From: Methylobacillus methanolivorans | GTDB taxonomy: Bacteria; Pseudomonadota; Gammaproteobacteria; Burkholderiales; Methylophilaceae | NCBI RefSeq assembly: GCF_044751345.1 | Contig: NZ_JBIWXY010000001.1 | Location: forward strand, 1,612,001 to 1,676,000 | Reading direction: 5' to 3' | DNA: 64,000 nucleotides | Shown here: piece by piece, positions 15,055 to 23,473 of the stretch | Numbering within the stretch: position 1 is the stretch's first letter | Layout: every line of letters begins with the position of its first letter | Notes under the pieces: model-generated | The model's database searches: none | Seen by the model: the letters and a program-made list of their open reading frames with translations, nothing else | Told to the model about the DNA's origin: nothing | Program-made: the position numbers and the translations under genes

Positions 15055-16752
15055 TTACAAGTGCTGCATATAAATCACGATCAGTACGGCAATGGCTATC
15101 GCGACAAACGGCATGATACCTGCGCGCTTTTTCACGCCGCTTTCATCGCCCATATGCATATCCTCCACCATGGATTTGGGGAACACGCCTTTGTCCTGCA
15201 CGTAATGCCGATACAAGAACACGGGGATGATGAAGGCCGCACAGACCACACCCGACCACAAGGTACCTTCACCCCAGATATTTGCTCCCAAGCCCATCAG
15301 CGCGACATTGACGAAGCTGAGGATGGTGCCAAGCACGATGAGGATCAACGGAGCCTTATATGGACGCTCCCAATTTGGCCTATCCAGGCGGTGTATCCAG
15401 CCCGCGTTAAGGTTGAGGAAGTTGAACATGATGTAGCAGACATTGGAAACAGCGAGCACAAATACATAGTCAGACATCAGCAACAACACCAGATTGAAGC
15501 ACAAGTCTGTCCACATGGCCGTGGTGGGCGCACCGTGCTCATTGGCATGAGAAAGATACTTCGGCAGCCAGCCATCCACTGCTCCTTGGTACAAGGTACG
15601 CGACGAACCCGCCATCGAAGTCATGATGGAAAGCAACAAGGCCAAAACCAGCATGATGACGATCATGCTACTTAATTGCTGGCTGCCGCCCAGCATGGCA
15701 GCCAACGCACTGGCAACACCCATGCCGCTGTAAATATCTGGCGCCAACATGCCATCGTAAACCGCAGGGCTGATTTCATTACCTGCGGCATCAAGCACAG
15801 CAGGCGTCACCAGGTGGCCCAGGCCAAGATCAGCCTGAAAGGCAATCGGCACCAGAGTGAACACTGCCAGGCATAATAAGCCGGAGTAGAAAATAGCCTT
15901 GAACGTGTCAGTCTTGGGGTTACGGAACTCGCGTGTGTAGCAAACCGAGGTCTCGAACGCATAGGTTGACCAAGCAGCAATGAACATGCCACCTGCCATC
16001 AGCTTCCAGCCTTCTATATTCCAGGCACCATTCACCACATTGCCCACATCATCATAGGCCAGCGGAGCAATCGGCAGGAAGTTGGCTGCCGAGATGTCAC
16101 CGGTGAGGATAGGAACCAGGCCGATCAACATGAGCGGGATCAACGCTGCCAGGCCAAGGATCATGGTCACGCGGGAGGAGCGCAATATGCCACCGTGCTG
16201 AATACCGAACACTGCCAGCAGGACGGCAGCCCCAAGAATAAAAGTAGCATTGATGCGCAGGCTAAGGCCGGACTTGATGAAATCAAGGTCCATCAAGGTA
16301 ATCTGCCAGGTGTTGATGACGGCATCGGCAGGGAAAGTGGCTAGCAGAATATAACCCGCCGCCAGGCCAGAACCAATGGCCAGCACCGGCGTCCAGGCCA
16401 GCCAGTTACACCAGACCGACACCGGGGCAACAAACTTGCTATAGCGCACCCAGGCGATGGCGCCATAGACAGACGCTCCACCCGATTTATGTGGGAACAT
16501 GCCGGCAATTTCGGCATAGGTAAATGCCTGGATAAAGCCAAAGGTTATCGAGAGCATCCAGGCAAGCCAGGCGGGCTTGCCTACGGTGGAGGCAATCGCG
16601 CCAATGGAAAACAGTACCAGGGCTGGCACGCCGCTAGCCACCCAGAATGCACCCTGCCAGCCTATCTTGCGTTGCAGGCTGCCAGGCTGTGCTTGTGCAG
16701 CATTAGGGGTCATCTGGGCCGAGGTGGCATCCAGGCTTGAGGTAGTACTCAC
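15055..16752 (-). CDS. APC-superfamily amino acid/amine permease
   Basis: This protein of about 565 aa has roughly twelve membrane segments. The first contains FWVASGVPALVLFSIGAIASTVGKPAWLAWMLS, with the GxG-type unwound helix of APC transporters, followed by AYAEI-like TYAEIAGMFPHKSGGASVYGA. GTG at 16752 is preferred as start: AGGAG lies 8 bp upstream and the TTG at 16824 has no ribosome site. A NarL-like inverted repeat ends exactly 80 bp upstream of this GTG, the same distance as at dmmD. The gene lies between the methylamine and dimethylamine operons and beside the two-component genes, so it may import a methylated amine, an amino acid or a pathway intermediate. Substrate is not deducible from sequence. 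Confidence 0.85.
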   Translation of the reverse strand: MSTTSSLDATSAQMTPNAAQAQPGSLQRKIGWQGAFWVASGVPALVLFSIGAIASTVGKPAWLAWMLSITFGFIQAFTYAEIAGMFPHKSGGASVYGAIAWVRYSKFVAPVSVWCNWLAWTPVLAIGSGLAAGYILLATFPADAVINTWQITLMDLDFIKSGLSLRINATFILGAAVLLAVFGIQHGGILRSSRVTMILGLAALIPLMLIGLVPILTGDISAANFLPIAPLAYDDVGNVVNGAWNIEGWKLMAGGMFIAAWSTYAFETSVCYTREFRNPKTDTFKAIFYSGLLCLAVFTLVPIAFQADLGLGHLVTPAVLDAAGNEISPAVYDGMLAPDIYSGMGVASALAAMLGGSQQLSSMIVIMLVLALLLSIMTSMAGSSRTLYQGAVDGWLPKYLSHANEHGAPTTAMWTDLCFNLVLLLMSDYVFVLAVSNVCYIMFNFLNLNAGWIHRLDRPNWERPYKAPLILIVLGTILSFVNVALMGLGANIWGEGTLWSGVVCAAFIIPVFLYRHYVQDKGVFPKSMVEDMHMGDESGVKKRAGIMPFVAIAIAVLIVIYMQHL

Positions 16753-16831
16753 TTGATTGTCTCCTGAAACATGATTCTTCAGGCTACATTGGATAACAGC
16801 GAGGCTAGACGCCACAATTCCCAATATGGAT

Positions 16832-16847
16832 TACTTCTTTGGGAGTA
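16832..16847. promoter_or_regulatory. NarL-like 7-2-7 inverted repeat upstream of permease
   Basis: TACTTCTTTGGGAGTA: heptamer TACTTCT fits TACYYMT at 7/7 and the opposite heptamer TACTCCC at 6/7. It lies 80 bp upstream of the permease GTG and directly downstream of the response-regulator gene end. A weak promoter (TTGTGG, TTATCC-like) follows it toward the permease, placing the box where a class II activator would sit. Confidence 0.65.
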
Positions 16848-16868
16848 TGCGGCGCAGTGACAGGCGGG

Positions 16869-17510
16869 CTATTTGTGCCGATGCGCCCAAACGGCCGCCT
16901 CGAGCCGGCTGGTCAGCCGCAACTTGCTCAGCAAGTGCTTGACGTGGACTTTCACCGTGGTATCGGAAATTCCCAGCTTGCGCGCGATAGCCTTGTTGCT
17001 GAGGCCATCTGCCAGGCATTGCAAGATCTCCTGCTCACGATCAGTCAGGGATACCTGCTCCGGTGTCGCAGGCAGGGATGACTTATTGCCAAGCTCCAGC
17101 AATGCCTGCTTGAGTACTTCGGTGAGGCGATCCTGGATCACGGTTACGCCTTCTGAAATCTTTTTCAGGCTGTCACATAATTGCTCGGGCTCCATGTCCT
17201 TGAGCAAATAGCCATCTGCCCCGGCACGCAAGGCTTCCAGCAAATCATCCTCGGCATCAGAAACGGTCAGCACGACGAAACGCGCCTTGAGATCACCCGC
17301 CTTGAACCTGCGCAGTGTTTCCAGGCCATCAACCCCCTTCATGTTGAGATCAATCAGCACAATGTCTGGGGCCAGCATCGGTGCCTGTTCCAAGCCCTCC
17401 AGCCCCGAAGAGGCTTCGCCAACAACCTCGAACATGGGGTCGGCCCCTATCATCTGGCTCACGCCTTTACGGAACAGGGCATGATCGTCAATCAGGAATA
17501 CCTTGAGCAT
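16869..17510 (-). CDS. NarL/FixJ-family response regulator
   Basis: A receiver domain (VFLIDDHALFRKGVSQMI, phospho-acceptor Asp in IVLIDLNMKG, the switch Thr in VVLTVSD, Lys in GYLLKDM) is joined to a LuxR/GerE helix-turn-helix: LTDREQEILQCLADGLSNKAIARKLGISDTTVKVHVKHLLSKL. ATG 17510 (MLKVFLIDD) is chosen; an in-frame GTG three codons earlier at 17519 is possible. It follows the kinase gene by about 50 bp on the same strand, making a NarXL-like pair. GerE domains of this class bind TACYYMT heptamers in 7-2-7 inverted repeats, and such repeats sit upstream of the mgd operon, the permease and the dmm operon. It is therefore the best candidate activator of methylated-amine genes; this is inference. 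Confidence 0.9.
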   Translation of the reverse strand: MLKVFLIDDHALFRKGVSQMIGADPMFEVVGEASSGLEGLEQAPMLAPDIVLIDLNMKGVDGLETLRRFKAGDLKARFVVLTVSDAEDDLLEALRAGADGYLLKDMEPEQLCDSLKKISEGVTVIQDRLTEVLKQALLELGNKSSLPATPEQVSLTDREQEILQCLADGLSNKAIARKLGISDTTVKVHVKHLLSKLRLTSRLEAAVWAHRHK

Positions 17511-17560
17511 AGTGTTCACTTACTTTCGTACTAAATATTTGAAAAAACGTCACATTGTGG

Positions 17561-19366
17561 TCATTGGTACAACTTGGGGGTAAAAATCAGCCGGACGCGA
17601 GTGCCACCCTGGCGCCTGGCACTAATGGTGATATCACCGCACAGGCTATAGGCGCGATCACGCATGATACTCTGGCCATAATGCCCTGGCTCCTCAGTGG
17701 GGTTGGCAGGCATGCCGATACCATCGTCATCAATCGTCACGACCACAGTGCTACCGGGTGTATAGGCCAGCGCCACGACAACATGCTGCGCGCCTGCGTG
17801 GCGGATAATATTGGAAAGCGCCTCGCGGATAACGTGCAGGATGTGGAACTCTTCGTTCACGGTGAGGCGGCAATTCACCAGGCGGTTATCGAGGGTAATG
17901 GAGACTGAGGAGCGATTGGAAAACTCCTCAATCGCCGCCTCAATGGCAAAACCCAAGCCGCGCACATCCATGTGCATGCGAAAGGTAAAGAGCAATTCGC
18001 GCAACTCGCGGTAGGCCGTGTCCAAGCCCTCACGCAGCTCACTGGTAATCTCGTGGGTCTCACCTTGATCGCTACTTTTATGCGTTTGCAGCCGCGCGAT
18101 CTGGATTTTCATATAGGAAAGTGACTGAGCCAGGGAGTCGTGCAATTCGCGTGCAATCGCAGCACGCTCCTCGAACAATGCCAGCCGCCGCGCTTGCTCC
18201 TCCCGACTCTGCGCCCCCAACACCAGCGATAGCAATTGTGCGGTGATTTCTGCCAGCGTAATGTCGGATTCGTAAAGCTCCTGGCCGGGCTTGCCTTCCA
18301 GTATCAGGGTACCGAAGTTATCTCCCGGGCAAGTAAATGTTGCCGCAATACAGCCTGCGCCACTCTCCAGGGTGAAGCTCGCCGAGCGCTGCGTCACCAG
18401 ATCACGCGTCACATCTTCCGGCAAGGCCGCAGGCGCATATTGCGAAAACAACAGGCGCTCGCCCTTGGTCTCACCGCCATCAAGTACAAAGCGCAGCGAG
18501 ACATTACGCAAATCCAGGCTACTTTCCATCGAATACAGCATGGTCTTGAGCACGGATTCATTCAATACGCTGTCGTTGAGCGAGAGCACCAGCCCATGAA
18601 TAAAGGTACGCGCACGCAACAAGCGACGCAACAGCTCGCTACGGTTGCGGTTGAACCACTCGAACTCAGATTTGAAGCCCTGCATCTGCGCCGAGAAAGC
18701 CTGCACCATCCCTTCCAATTGCGATAGCTCATCCAAGTCGCGCTCATCCTGAGCAAGCACTTGCTCACGCGGCAACATCGCCAGCAGGCTTGCTACGCGG
18801 TCTATCAATATCTGCTTGATCATCAACGCTACCGTCACCAGGCAGCACAGCAATAGCACCAGCCCGATGAGTTGCAGCATCACCAACACGGTCTGCCTTT
18901 CTTCCACATCGCGACGCAAGGCATCCAGCAAGACATCGTGGTCGTCCAGGATCACTTGCAATAGCGAGGCAGCATGCCCTTGCTCAGCCACCACATAGGC
19001 CGCCTCATCACGTTGCAGCCTGACAATCAGGCCTGCCAGCTTGCGCGACTGTTGCTCGGCATACCACCGATGATTCGTATCATCCCCCATCAAGGTAGCT
19101 ATGCTCCAGATAGCTGGTGGCTGACTATCAGGATGCCCGGACAACTGACTCCACTCCAGCTTGCGTTGCGCCAGTTGCTGGATTGCGGATTGGCTGGCAG
19201 GTATGTAATCTAGCAAGAACAAGGAGCCAGCTTGCAAGATGATGGCGAGTATGGCGACACAGGACAACAGCAGGACCAAGCGCAAATAAAGTGCATGACG
19301 CGACAATCGCTCACGCCACGCCTTAAGCGATTGTTCTGACCTGGTGTTGGTGATTCCCGATTGCAC
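17561..19366 (-). CDS. NarX-like membrane sensor histidine kinase
   Basis: The 601-aa protein has membrane segments at about 29-53 and 158-185 flanking a periplasmic region of about 105 residues, then a HAMP-like linker, a GAF-like region, and a HisKA_3/HATPase module. The phospho-acceptor is His409 in RAAIARELHDSLAQSLSYMK. The X-region helix LRELLFTFRMHMDVRGLGFAIEAA and VIREALSNIIRHA, DDDGIGMP and HYGQSIMRDRAYSLCGD complete the ATPase domain. It resembles NarX/NarQ in architecture, but the conserved nitrate-binding P-box sequence of NarX was not seen, so the ligand is probably not nitrate. The start appears to be GTG 19366. It heads an operon with the response regulator and is divergent from a PAS-only membrane protein 26 bp away. 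Confidence 0.88.
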   Translation of the reverse strand: MQSGITNTRSEQSLKAWRERLSRHALYLRLVLLLSCVAILAIILQAGSLFLLDYIPASQSAIQQLAQRKLEWSQLSGHPDSQPPAIWSIATLMGDDTNHRWYAEQQSRKLAGLIVRLQRDEAAYVVAEQGHAASLLQVILDDHDVLLDALRRDVEERQTVLVMLQLIGLVLLLCCLVTVALMIKQILIDRVASLLAMLPREQVLAQDERDLDELSQLEGMVQAFSAQMQGFKSEFEWFNRNRSELLRRLLRARTFIHGLVLSLNDSVLNESVLKTMLYSMESSLDLRNVSLRFVLDGGETKGERLLFSQYAPAALPEDVTRDLVTQRSASFTLESGAGCIAATFTCPGDNFGTLILEGKPGQELYESDITLAEITAQLLSLVLGAQSREEQARRLALFEERAAIARELHDSLAQSLSYMKIQIARLQTHKSSDQGETHEITSELREGLDTAYRELRELLFTFRMHMDVRGLGFAIEAAIEEFSNRSSVSITLDNRLVNCRLTVNEEFHILHVIREALSNIIRHAGAQHVVVALAYTPGSTVVVTIDDDGIGMPANPTEEPGHYGQSIMRDRAYSLCGDITISARRQGGTRVRLIFTPKLYQ

Positions 19367-19391
19367 GTGTATCTAGCCTTTATCCATTACC

Positions 19392-20768
19392 ATGAGCTTA
19401 TATCTTTTCAGTACCCTTATCTTGAGTGTCATCTTCCTGCTGGTATTCAGCAGTTGGTGGACAGAAGGGGCACCGTTCACCACACACCTCACCGGGCTAC
19501 TCATCGTCAGCTGTGTCTTATGCACCCTGCTGTTGATGACCGCCCTGGCTCCTATCCTGGCACGCCAGAACATGGGTCGCATGCAAGCGCGCATGCGCAA
19601 CCTGAACTGGGAGCACGAAGTATCCTCGCGCCTCTCCTCCCCCGCAGCGGTAGTTGAAAACCATACCGTGGTATTCGCTAACCAGGCCTTTCTCAACGAG
19701 CTGGGCATGGCAGGCATGTCAGACCAAATCGTCGGCATGCCACTCACCAATGTCATCTACCCCGGAGACCACCAATTGCTGGCCTCACTACTCGCCAGCA
19801 TCGATACTCCCGCCCGGGAGGATAGCACTTTGCGCCTGCTTTGTTTGGATGGCACCGTGCTACCCAGCAAACTGTCACTTTCCCCCATGGGTCAAGGCAC
19901 CACCCACCAGCGCCTGCTACTGCAATTCTCACTGATTTCCAGCGGCCCAGCCACGGGTGTACGCTTCAACGAACAGTTCAACTACCACCTCCTCATCAAC
20001 CGCCTGGAAGATGTCGTGTTCGAGTTGCACCGCGCCAATCGCCTCAGCTTTCTCAACCCGAGCTGGGAAACCCTGCTGGATTATTCGATTGAGGAATCGC
20101 TGGGAAAATCGCTGATCGACTTCATCCACCCCGAAGACAAACCGCTGGCAATTGCGCGCCTGGACTCGATCGCTCGCGGCAAACGCCTGCGCTGTAACGA
20201 ACAGATACGCCTCATCAAGCGCAACGGCGAACCATGCTGGGTCAACATTCGCGCGCGTAGCTCGGCCATGGCGGAGAACGAAGGCGCCAGCGTGCTCGGC
20301 ACCCTCACTGACATCACCGAGGCTCGCCAAGTGGAGGCAAGCCTGAGAAGCAATCGCCACTCGCTCAGCAGCCTCATCAACAACGTGCCATGCATGATCT
20401 ATCGACGCAAGGCGGATCAAGGGCTGAACTTTGAATTCGTCAGCGATGGTTGCCTCACCCTGACCGGTTACGGTGCCCATGAGTTAATCTCCAGCCCAGT
20501 GCTCAGCTTTAAGAAGCTACTGCATCCAGATGATCGCCTGGTATGGGAAAACGCACGCGAGCAGTTAGTGCAGCAGCACGCGTTGCAGGCCGTCTATCGT
20601 CTCTATTCACGGAATGGCTCCTATCAATGGGTGCTGGAACACGGTAATGGCATTTATGCCAGCACCGGGGAACTGCTGGCCGTGGAAGGCTTTATCACGG
20701 CTATTGGTCACGATCATGCCAATACAGCTCAGACTTTCATGCAACTACAGCAACAGCTAGAACATTAA
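19392..20768 (+). CDS. Membrane-anchored tandem-PAS protein without output domain
   Basis: The 458-aa protein begins with two membrane segments (about 2-24 and 33-56). At least three PAS/PAC units follow: one starting near SSPAAVVENHTVVFANQAFLNELG, one near DVVFELHRANRLSFLNPSW with PAC ending TLTDITEARQVEASL, and one near NVPCMIYRRKADQGLNFEFVSDG. No kinase, GGDEF, EAL or DNA-binding domain follows; the protein simply ends. The start ATG at 19392 is 25 bp from the divergent start of the NarX-like kinase, so the two share a control region. It may be an accessory sensor for that kinase, or act by binding another partner. No characterised homologue is recognised. Confidence 0.8.
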   Translation: MSLYLFSTLILSVIFLLVFSSWWTEGAPFTTHLTGLLIVSCVLCTLLLMTALAPILARQNMGRMQARMRNLNWEHEVSSRLSSPAAVVENHTVVFANQAFLNELGMAGMSDQIVGMPLTNVIYPGDHQLLASLLASIDTPAREDSTLRLLCLDGTVLPSKLSLSPMGQGTTHQRLLLQFSLISSGPATGVRFNEQFNYHLLINRLEDVVFELHRANRLSFLNPSWETLLDYSIEESLGKSLIDFIHPEDKPLAIARLDSIARGKRLRCNEQIRLIKRNGEPCWVNIRARSSAMAENEGASVLGTLTDITEARQVEASLRSNRHSLSSLINNVPCMIYRRKADQGLNFEFVSDGCLTLTGYGAHELISSPVLSFKKLLHPDDRLVWENAREQLVQQHALQAVYRLYSRNGSYQWVLEHGNGIYASTGELLAVEGFITAIGHDHANTAQTFMQLQQQLEH

Positions 20769-20782
20769 CCCACACAATAAAA

Positions 20783-20810
20783 CACCTGGCGCAGTCAAAC
20801 TGGCCAGGTG
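20783..20810 (-). terminator. Terminator of the dmm operon
   Basis: CACCTGGC (20783-20790) pairs with GCCAGGTG (20803-20810). In minus-strand sense the hairpin is followed by TTTTATTGTG, a usable U-tract. It lies 62 bp past the stop of the last dmm gene and just after the convergent PAS gene. Confidence 0.75.
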
Positions 20811-20871
20811 CCCTATGTTGCATCGCTAACAGGCAAGCTCCACATCACAATACTTGCCTAGCCCCTGTCGG

Positions 20872-21915
20872 CTACTCTGGCCGGGTACCTGGCGGCAGCA
20901 CTTCACCATCATCCTGCGGCGCCAGCCATGCCAGTAGCGGCTCGTGGTAGACCTTGATGCCCTTGTACTCCAAGAGGTCAGGGTGCAAATCGCGGATCAC
21001 CCGGTGGAAGCGCTTGATCCAGCGCGGGAAGGTGGTCATTTCTTCCAGGCTGAGGAGGTAGCAGCGGATGCTGAACATGATGGCATTGCTGCGCGGCAGA
21101 CGGAACAAGGTCTGCAGCTCGACACGCAGGTGAGCCTTTTGCCCAGCATTGTCTGCGGTCACCTTCAACCTATCCGGCCCCCATTGCGGATAATGCTCGG
21201 GCGAAGTATCCAGGCGCGGATTGATGGTCATGGTCCAGTTCAACCTGCGTACCGGATTGCCTTGTTGCAGGCTAAGGAGGAATTTCAGCGCCCGGTCCAT
21301 CACGCCAACTTTTTCCATCTGCGGCACAGGGCCGTGCCATTCATGCCAGGCCATGCCCGCATCAAACGCCAGCGACCAATCTGCCTGGCTAGTGACAAAT
21401 CCAGCATCGGCAAACAAGGTACCTTCGCGTTGGTCGAGCAACACGAAATCACCCTGCACTTGCCTGCCCATGTATTCAAACGGCTCCATCGGCAGTGTCG
21501 ATACATCGCCAAAAACAAAGCTATCTTCAATGCCCAGTGGCAAGTTGATCCAGGTCCAGTGATCCCCTTGCTTGCTCAGCTTGAATTGCGCGGGATAATC
21601 GCGCGCCAGGCTTTCCATGGTGAATTCCAGGAAATCCCATTGTGCATCCATCATATGTGGCAATGCGGCATAGCGGCTTTTGTCCTGAGTCAGGGTGATC
21701 GCCTTGTCCTTGCACTCCGCCACATAATGCTCGTCAATATCGAACGCATGTTCATAAACCGAGCCAGGCGCACCAGGCTTATGCGGTTCGATGTTGACCG
21801 AATACATGTAGTGATCCTGGTCGAACGGAAACGGAAAACGACGGATCGCCTCGGGCGAATTACGGAAGGTATAGTCGTCGCGGAAGGTTTCCTGCTTGTA
21901 GGCAAGGTTATTCAT
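20872..21915 (-). CDS. dmmC: Dimethylamine monooxygenase heme subunit, DUF3445 family (DmmC-type)
   Basis: A 347-aa member of the DUF3445 / heme-dependent oxidative N-demethylase family. Diagnostic stretches are FRNSPEAIRRFPFPFD near the N terminus, DWSLAFDAGMAWHEWHGPVPQ, LNWTMTINPRLDTSPEHYP and LRVELQTLFRLPRSNAIMFSIRCYLLSL. The family is the catalytic subunit that oxidises dimethylamine to methylamine and formaldehyde using O2 and electrons from the reductase. ATG 21915 is chosen because AGG lies 7 bp upstream; an in-frame GTG at 21927 overlaps the reductase stop codon. It is the last of four genes; its size agrees with the roughly 42-kDa subunit I recall for secondary-amine monooxygenase. 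Subunit letters follow the dmmDABC order and may differ between authors. Confidence 0.85.
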   Translation of the reverse strand: MNNLAYKQETFRDDYTFRNSPEAIRRFPFPFDQDHYMYSVNIEPHKPGAPGSVYEHAFDIDEHYVAECKDKAITLTQDKSRYAALPHMMDAQWDFLEFTMESLARDYPAQFKLSKQGDHWTWINLPLGIEDSFVFGDVSTLPMEPFEYMGRQVQGDFVLLDQREGTLFADAGFVTSQADWSLAFDAGMAWHEWHGPVPQMEKVGVMDRALKFLLSLQQGNPVRRLNWTMTINPRLDTSPEHYPQWGPDRLKVTADNAGQKAHLRVELQTLFRLPRSNAIMFSIRCYLLSLEEMTTFPRWIKRFHRVIRDLHPDLLEYKGIKVYHEPLLAWLAPQDDGEVLPPGTRPE

Positions 21916-21923
21916 ATGGGACC

Positions 21924-22877
21924 TCACAGGTTGAGTTCAATAAACGAGCACTTGGCCCGGGAGACGCAAGGCAAAATCTTGTTGCCCGCGCGTTTTTCAT
22001 CCTCGGAGAGGTAGTGGTCGTGATGTTCGATCACGCCATCGGTAGACAACACTTCAAGCTCACACCGACCACAGGCTCCGCCACGGCACAAGTGTGGCAC
22101 CTCAACGCTGGCCGCTTCCATCGCTTCCAGCATGCTTTCTTCGGCGGCAACATCCACCACCAGCCCGGATTGCTTGAGGCGAATGGAGAACGGTTCGCCA
22201 ACTGGCGGGGCCAGGAATTGCTCATAATGGACATGAGCGTCGGGCCAACCTAAGCGTTTTGCACTGCCGACCACGGCATCGACCATACCAGCGGGGCCAC
22301 AAACATAGACATGCGTACCCAAGGGCTGGCGAGCAAGCAAGGCCTGGCTGTCGATCACCTGCCCCTGGCTCTGGTCGTAACAATGCAACCTGTCACCCAG
22401 TAGGGCGCGCAGTTCATCGATAAAACCAGCGTGGCGCGGAGAACGGATGCCATAATGCAGCTCGAAATTGGCACCACTACGCAAGAGCTCATGCGCCTGC
22501 GACATGAATGGCGTAATGCCGATACCGCCCGCGACCAGGATATGCTTGTGGCCCAGCCGGGCAATCGCGAACAAGTTGACGGGCCAGGTAATATCCAACG
22601 CAGTACCGACTGTGACCTGCTCGTGCATAAAACGGGAACCGCCACGAGAGTTTTCCTGCAAACGCACGGCAATTTGGTAATGCCTGCGCTCAGATGGCGA
22701 ACTCAACAGCGAATAGGCATTGCGATAGGTACGAGGCCCAGCCGGCATGGAAACCACTACATGGCTACCACCGGAGAAGCCCGGCAACTCGCCGCCACTG
22801 GCGTCGACTAGGGTGAAGTGGCGTATGCCTTCAGCCACCTCCGCGATATGGGACACAATGACCTTCAAGGTACTCAT
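21924..22877 (-). CDS. dmmB: Dimethylamine monooxygenase reductase, PDR/VanB-type (DmmB-type)
   Basis: The 317-aa protein has the three-domain layout of phthalate dioxygenase reductase. The flavin domain contains RNAYSLLSSP. The NAD domain contains LVAGGIGITPFMSQA and YVCGPAGMVDAV. The C-terminal plant-type [2Fe-2S] domain has LCRGGACGRCELEV and the distal Cys in ILPCVSRAKC. It would pass electrons from NAD(P)H to the heme subunit. Its start overlaps the preceding small-subunit gene by 4 bp, and its stop (TGA) lies within the next gene's start region, so the genes are tightly coupled. On its own the family also serves Rieske oxygenases; the DUF3445 partner defines the role here. Confidence 0.88.
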   Translation of the reverse strand: MSTLKVIVSHIAEVAEGIRHFTLVDASGGELPGFSGGSHVVVSMPAGPRTYRNAYSLLSSPSERRHYQIAVRLQENSRGGSRFMHEQVTVGTALDITWPVNLFAIARLGHKHILVAGGIGITPFMSQAHELLRSGANFELHYGIRSPRHAGFIDELRALLGDRLHCYDQSQGQVIDSQALLARQPLGTHVYVCGPAGMVDAVVGSAKRLGWPDAHVHYEQFLAPPVGEPFSIRLKQSGLVVDVAAEESMLEAMEAASVEVPHLCRGGACGRCELEVLSTDGVIEHHDHYLSEDEKRAGNKILPCVSRAKCSFIELNL

Positions 22878-23470
22878 GGATAAATCTCCTCAGCGGCTGG
22901 CACCTGGCCAGGCTGTTCGGCGTCCACCATCAAGCCCATATAGGCCCCGAGGCGGCGCGAGAAATGGTCGCGAACAAATAAGTGGCGTTGGCAACCGCTG
23001 CACACGGCAATATTGGTGGTGACATGCGGCGTGATGGTCTTGCAATGCACACAATAGACCGGGCGCGACAGCGAAGCAGGCTGCTCACGCATGATGTCGG
23101 CATTGAGCACACCATGACTGGCCGCCAGCGTAGATGCTTGCCAGAGAAACTCTTCATCTCCTGCCGCATACAAGCGCGTCCCCATATAGGCTTGTGAGAG
23201 CATGGCATCGAACGCCGCCCACAACGCCGCCTCAGTGTTGAATACCTGCATGCTGGCACCTGCCACCGCTTGTATCGACACGGTGTAATCAGCGCCTTCC
23301 ACAGGCAGGTAAAACACGGTCACCGCCTGTTCAGGCGGGCGCTGCTGGAAGAGGCGCAGCACGGCACGCCCAGCCTCGCCTTGTGCTAGCACCACATGTG
23401 CCTGGGCCTGATATTGCCAGGCCAGGCTGCTATAGACCGGCTTGCTCCTGATCCAGTATCCGTGTTCCAT
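22874..23470 (-). CDS. dmmA: Dimethylamine monooxygenase small subunit (DmmA family)
   Basis: A 198-aa protein with no membrane segment. Its C-terminal third holds a CVHCKT...CSGCQRHLF arrangement of two CxxC pairs about 14 residues apart, followed by VRDHFSRRLGAYMG. This resembles a zinc-ribbon or rubredoxin-type metal site and is typical of the small protein encoded with DUF3445 oxygenases. It may shuttle electrons or stabilise the complex; which of these cannot be told from sequence. It lies 3 bp after the GcvT-like gene and overlaps the reductase gene by 4 bp. The predicted mass, about 22 kDa, agrees with the smallest subunit of the purified enzyme as I remember it. Confidence 0.82.
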   Translation of the reverse strand: MEHGYWIRSKPVYSSLAWQYQAQAHVVLAQGEAGRAVLRLFQQRPPEQAVTVFYLPVEGADYTVSIQAVAGASMQVFNTEAALWAAFDAMLSQAYMGTRLYAAGDEEFLWQASTLAASHGVLNADIMREQPASLSRPVYCVHCKTITPHVTTNIAVCSGCQRHLFVRDHFSRRLGAYMGLMVDAEQPGQVPAAEEIYP

Positions 23471-23473
23471 GGC

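Noticed and set aside
20944..22014. 356-codon plus-strand frame opposite the dmm genes
   Set aside because: Antisense to dmmC, which has clear DUF3445 motifs; no motifs or ribosome site of its own.
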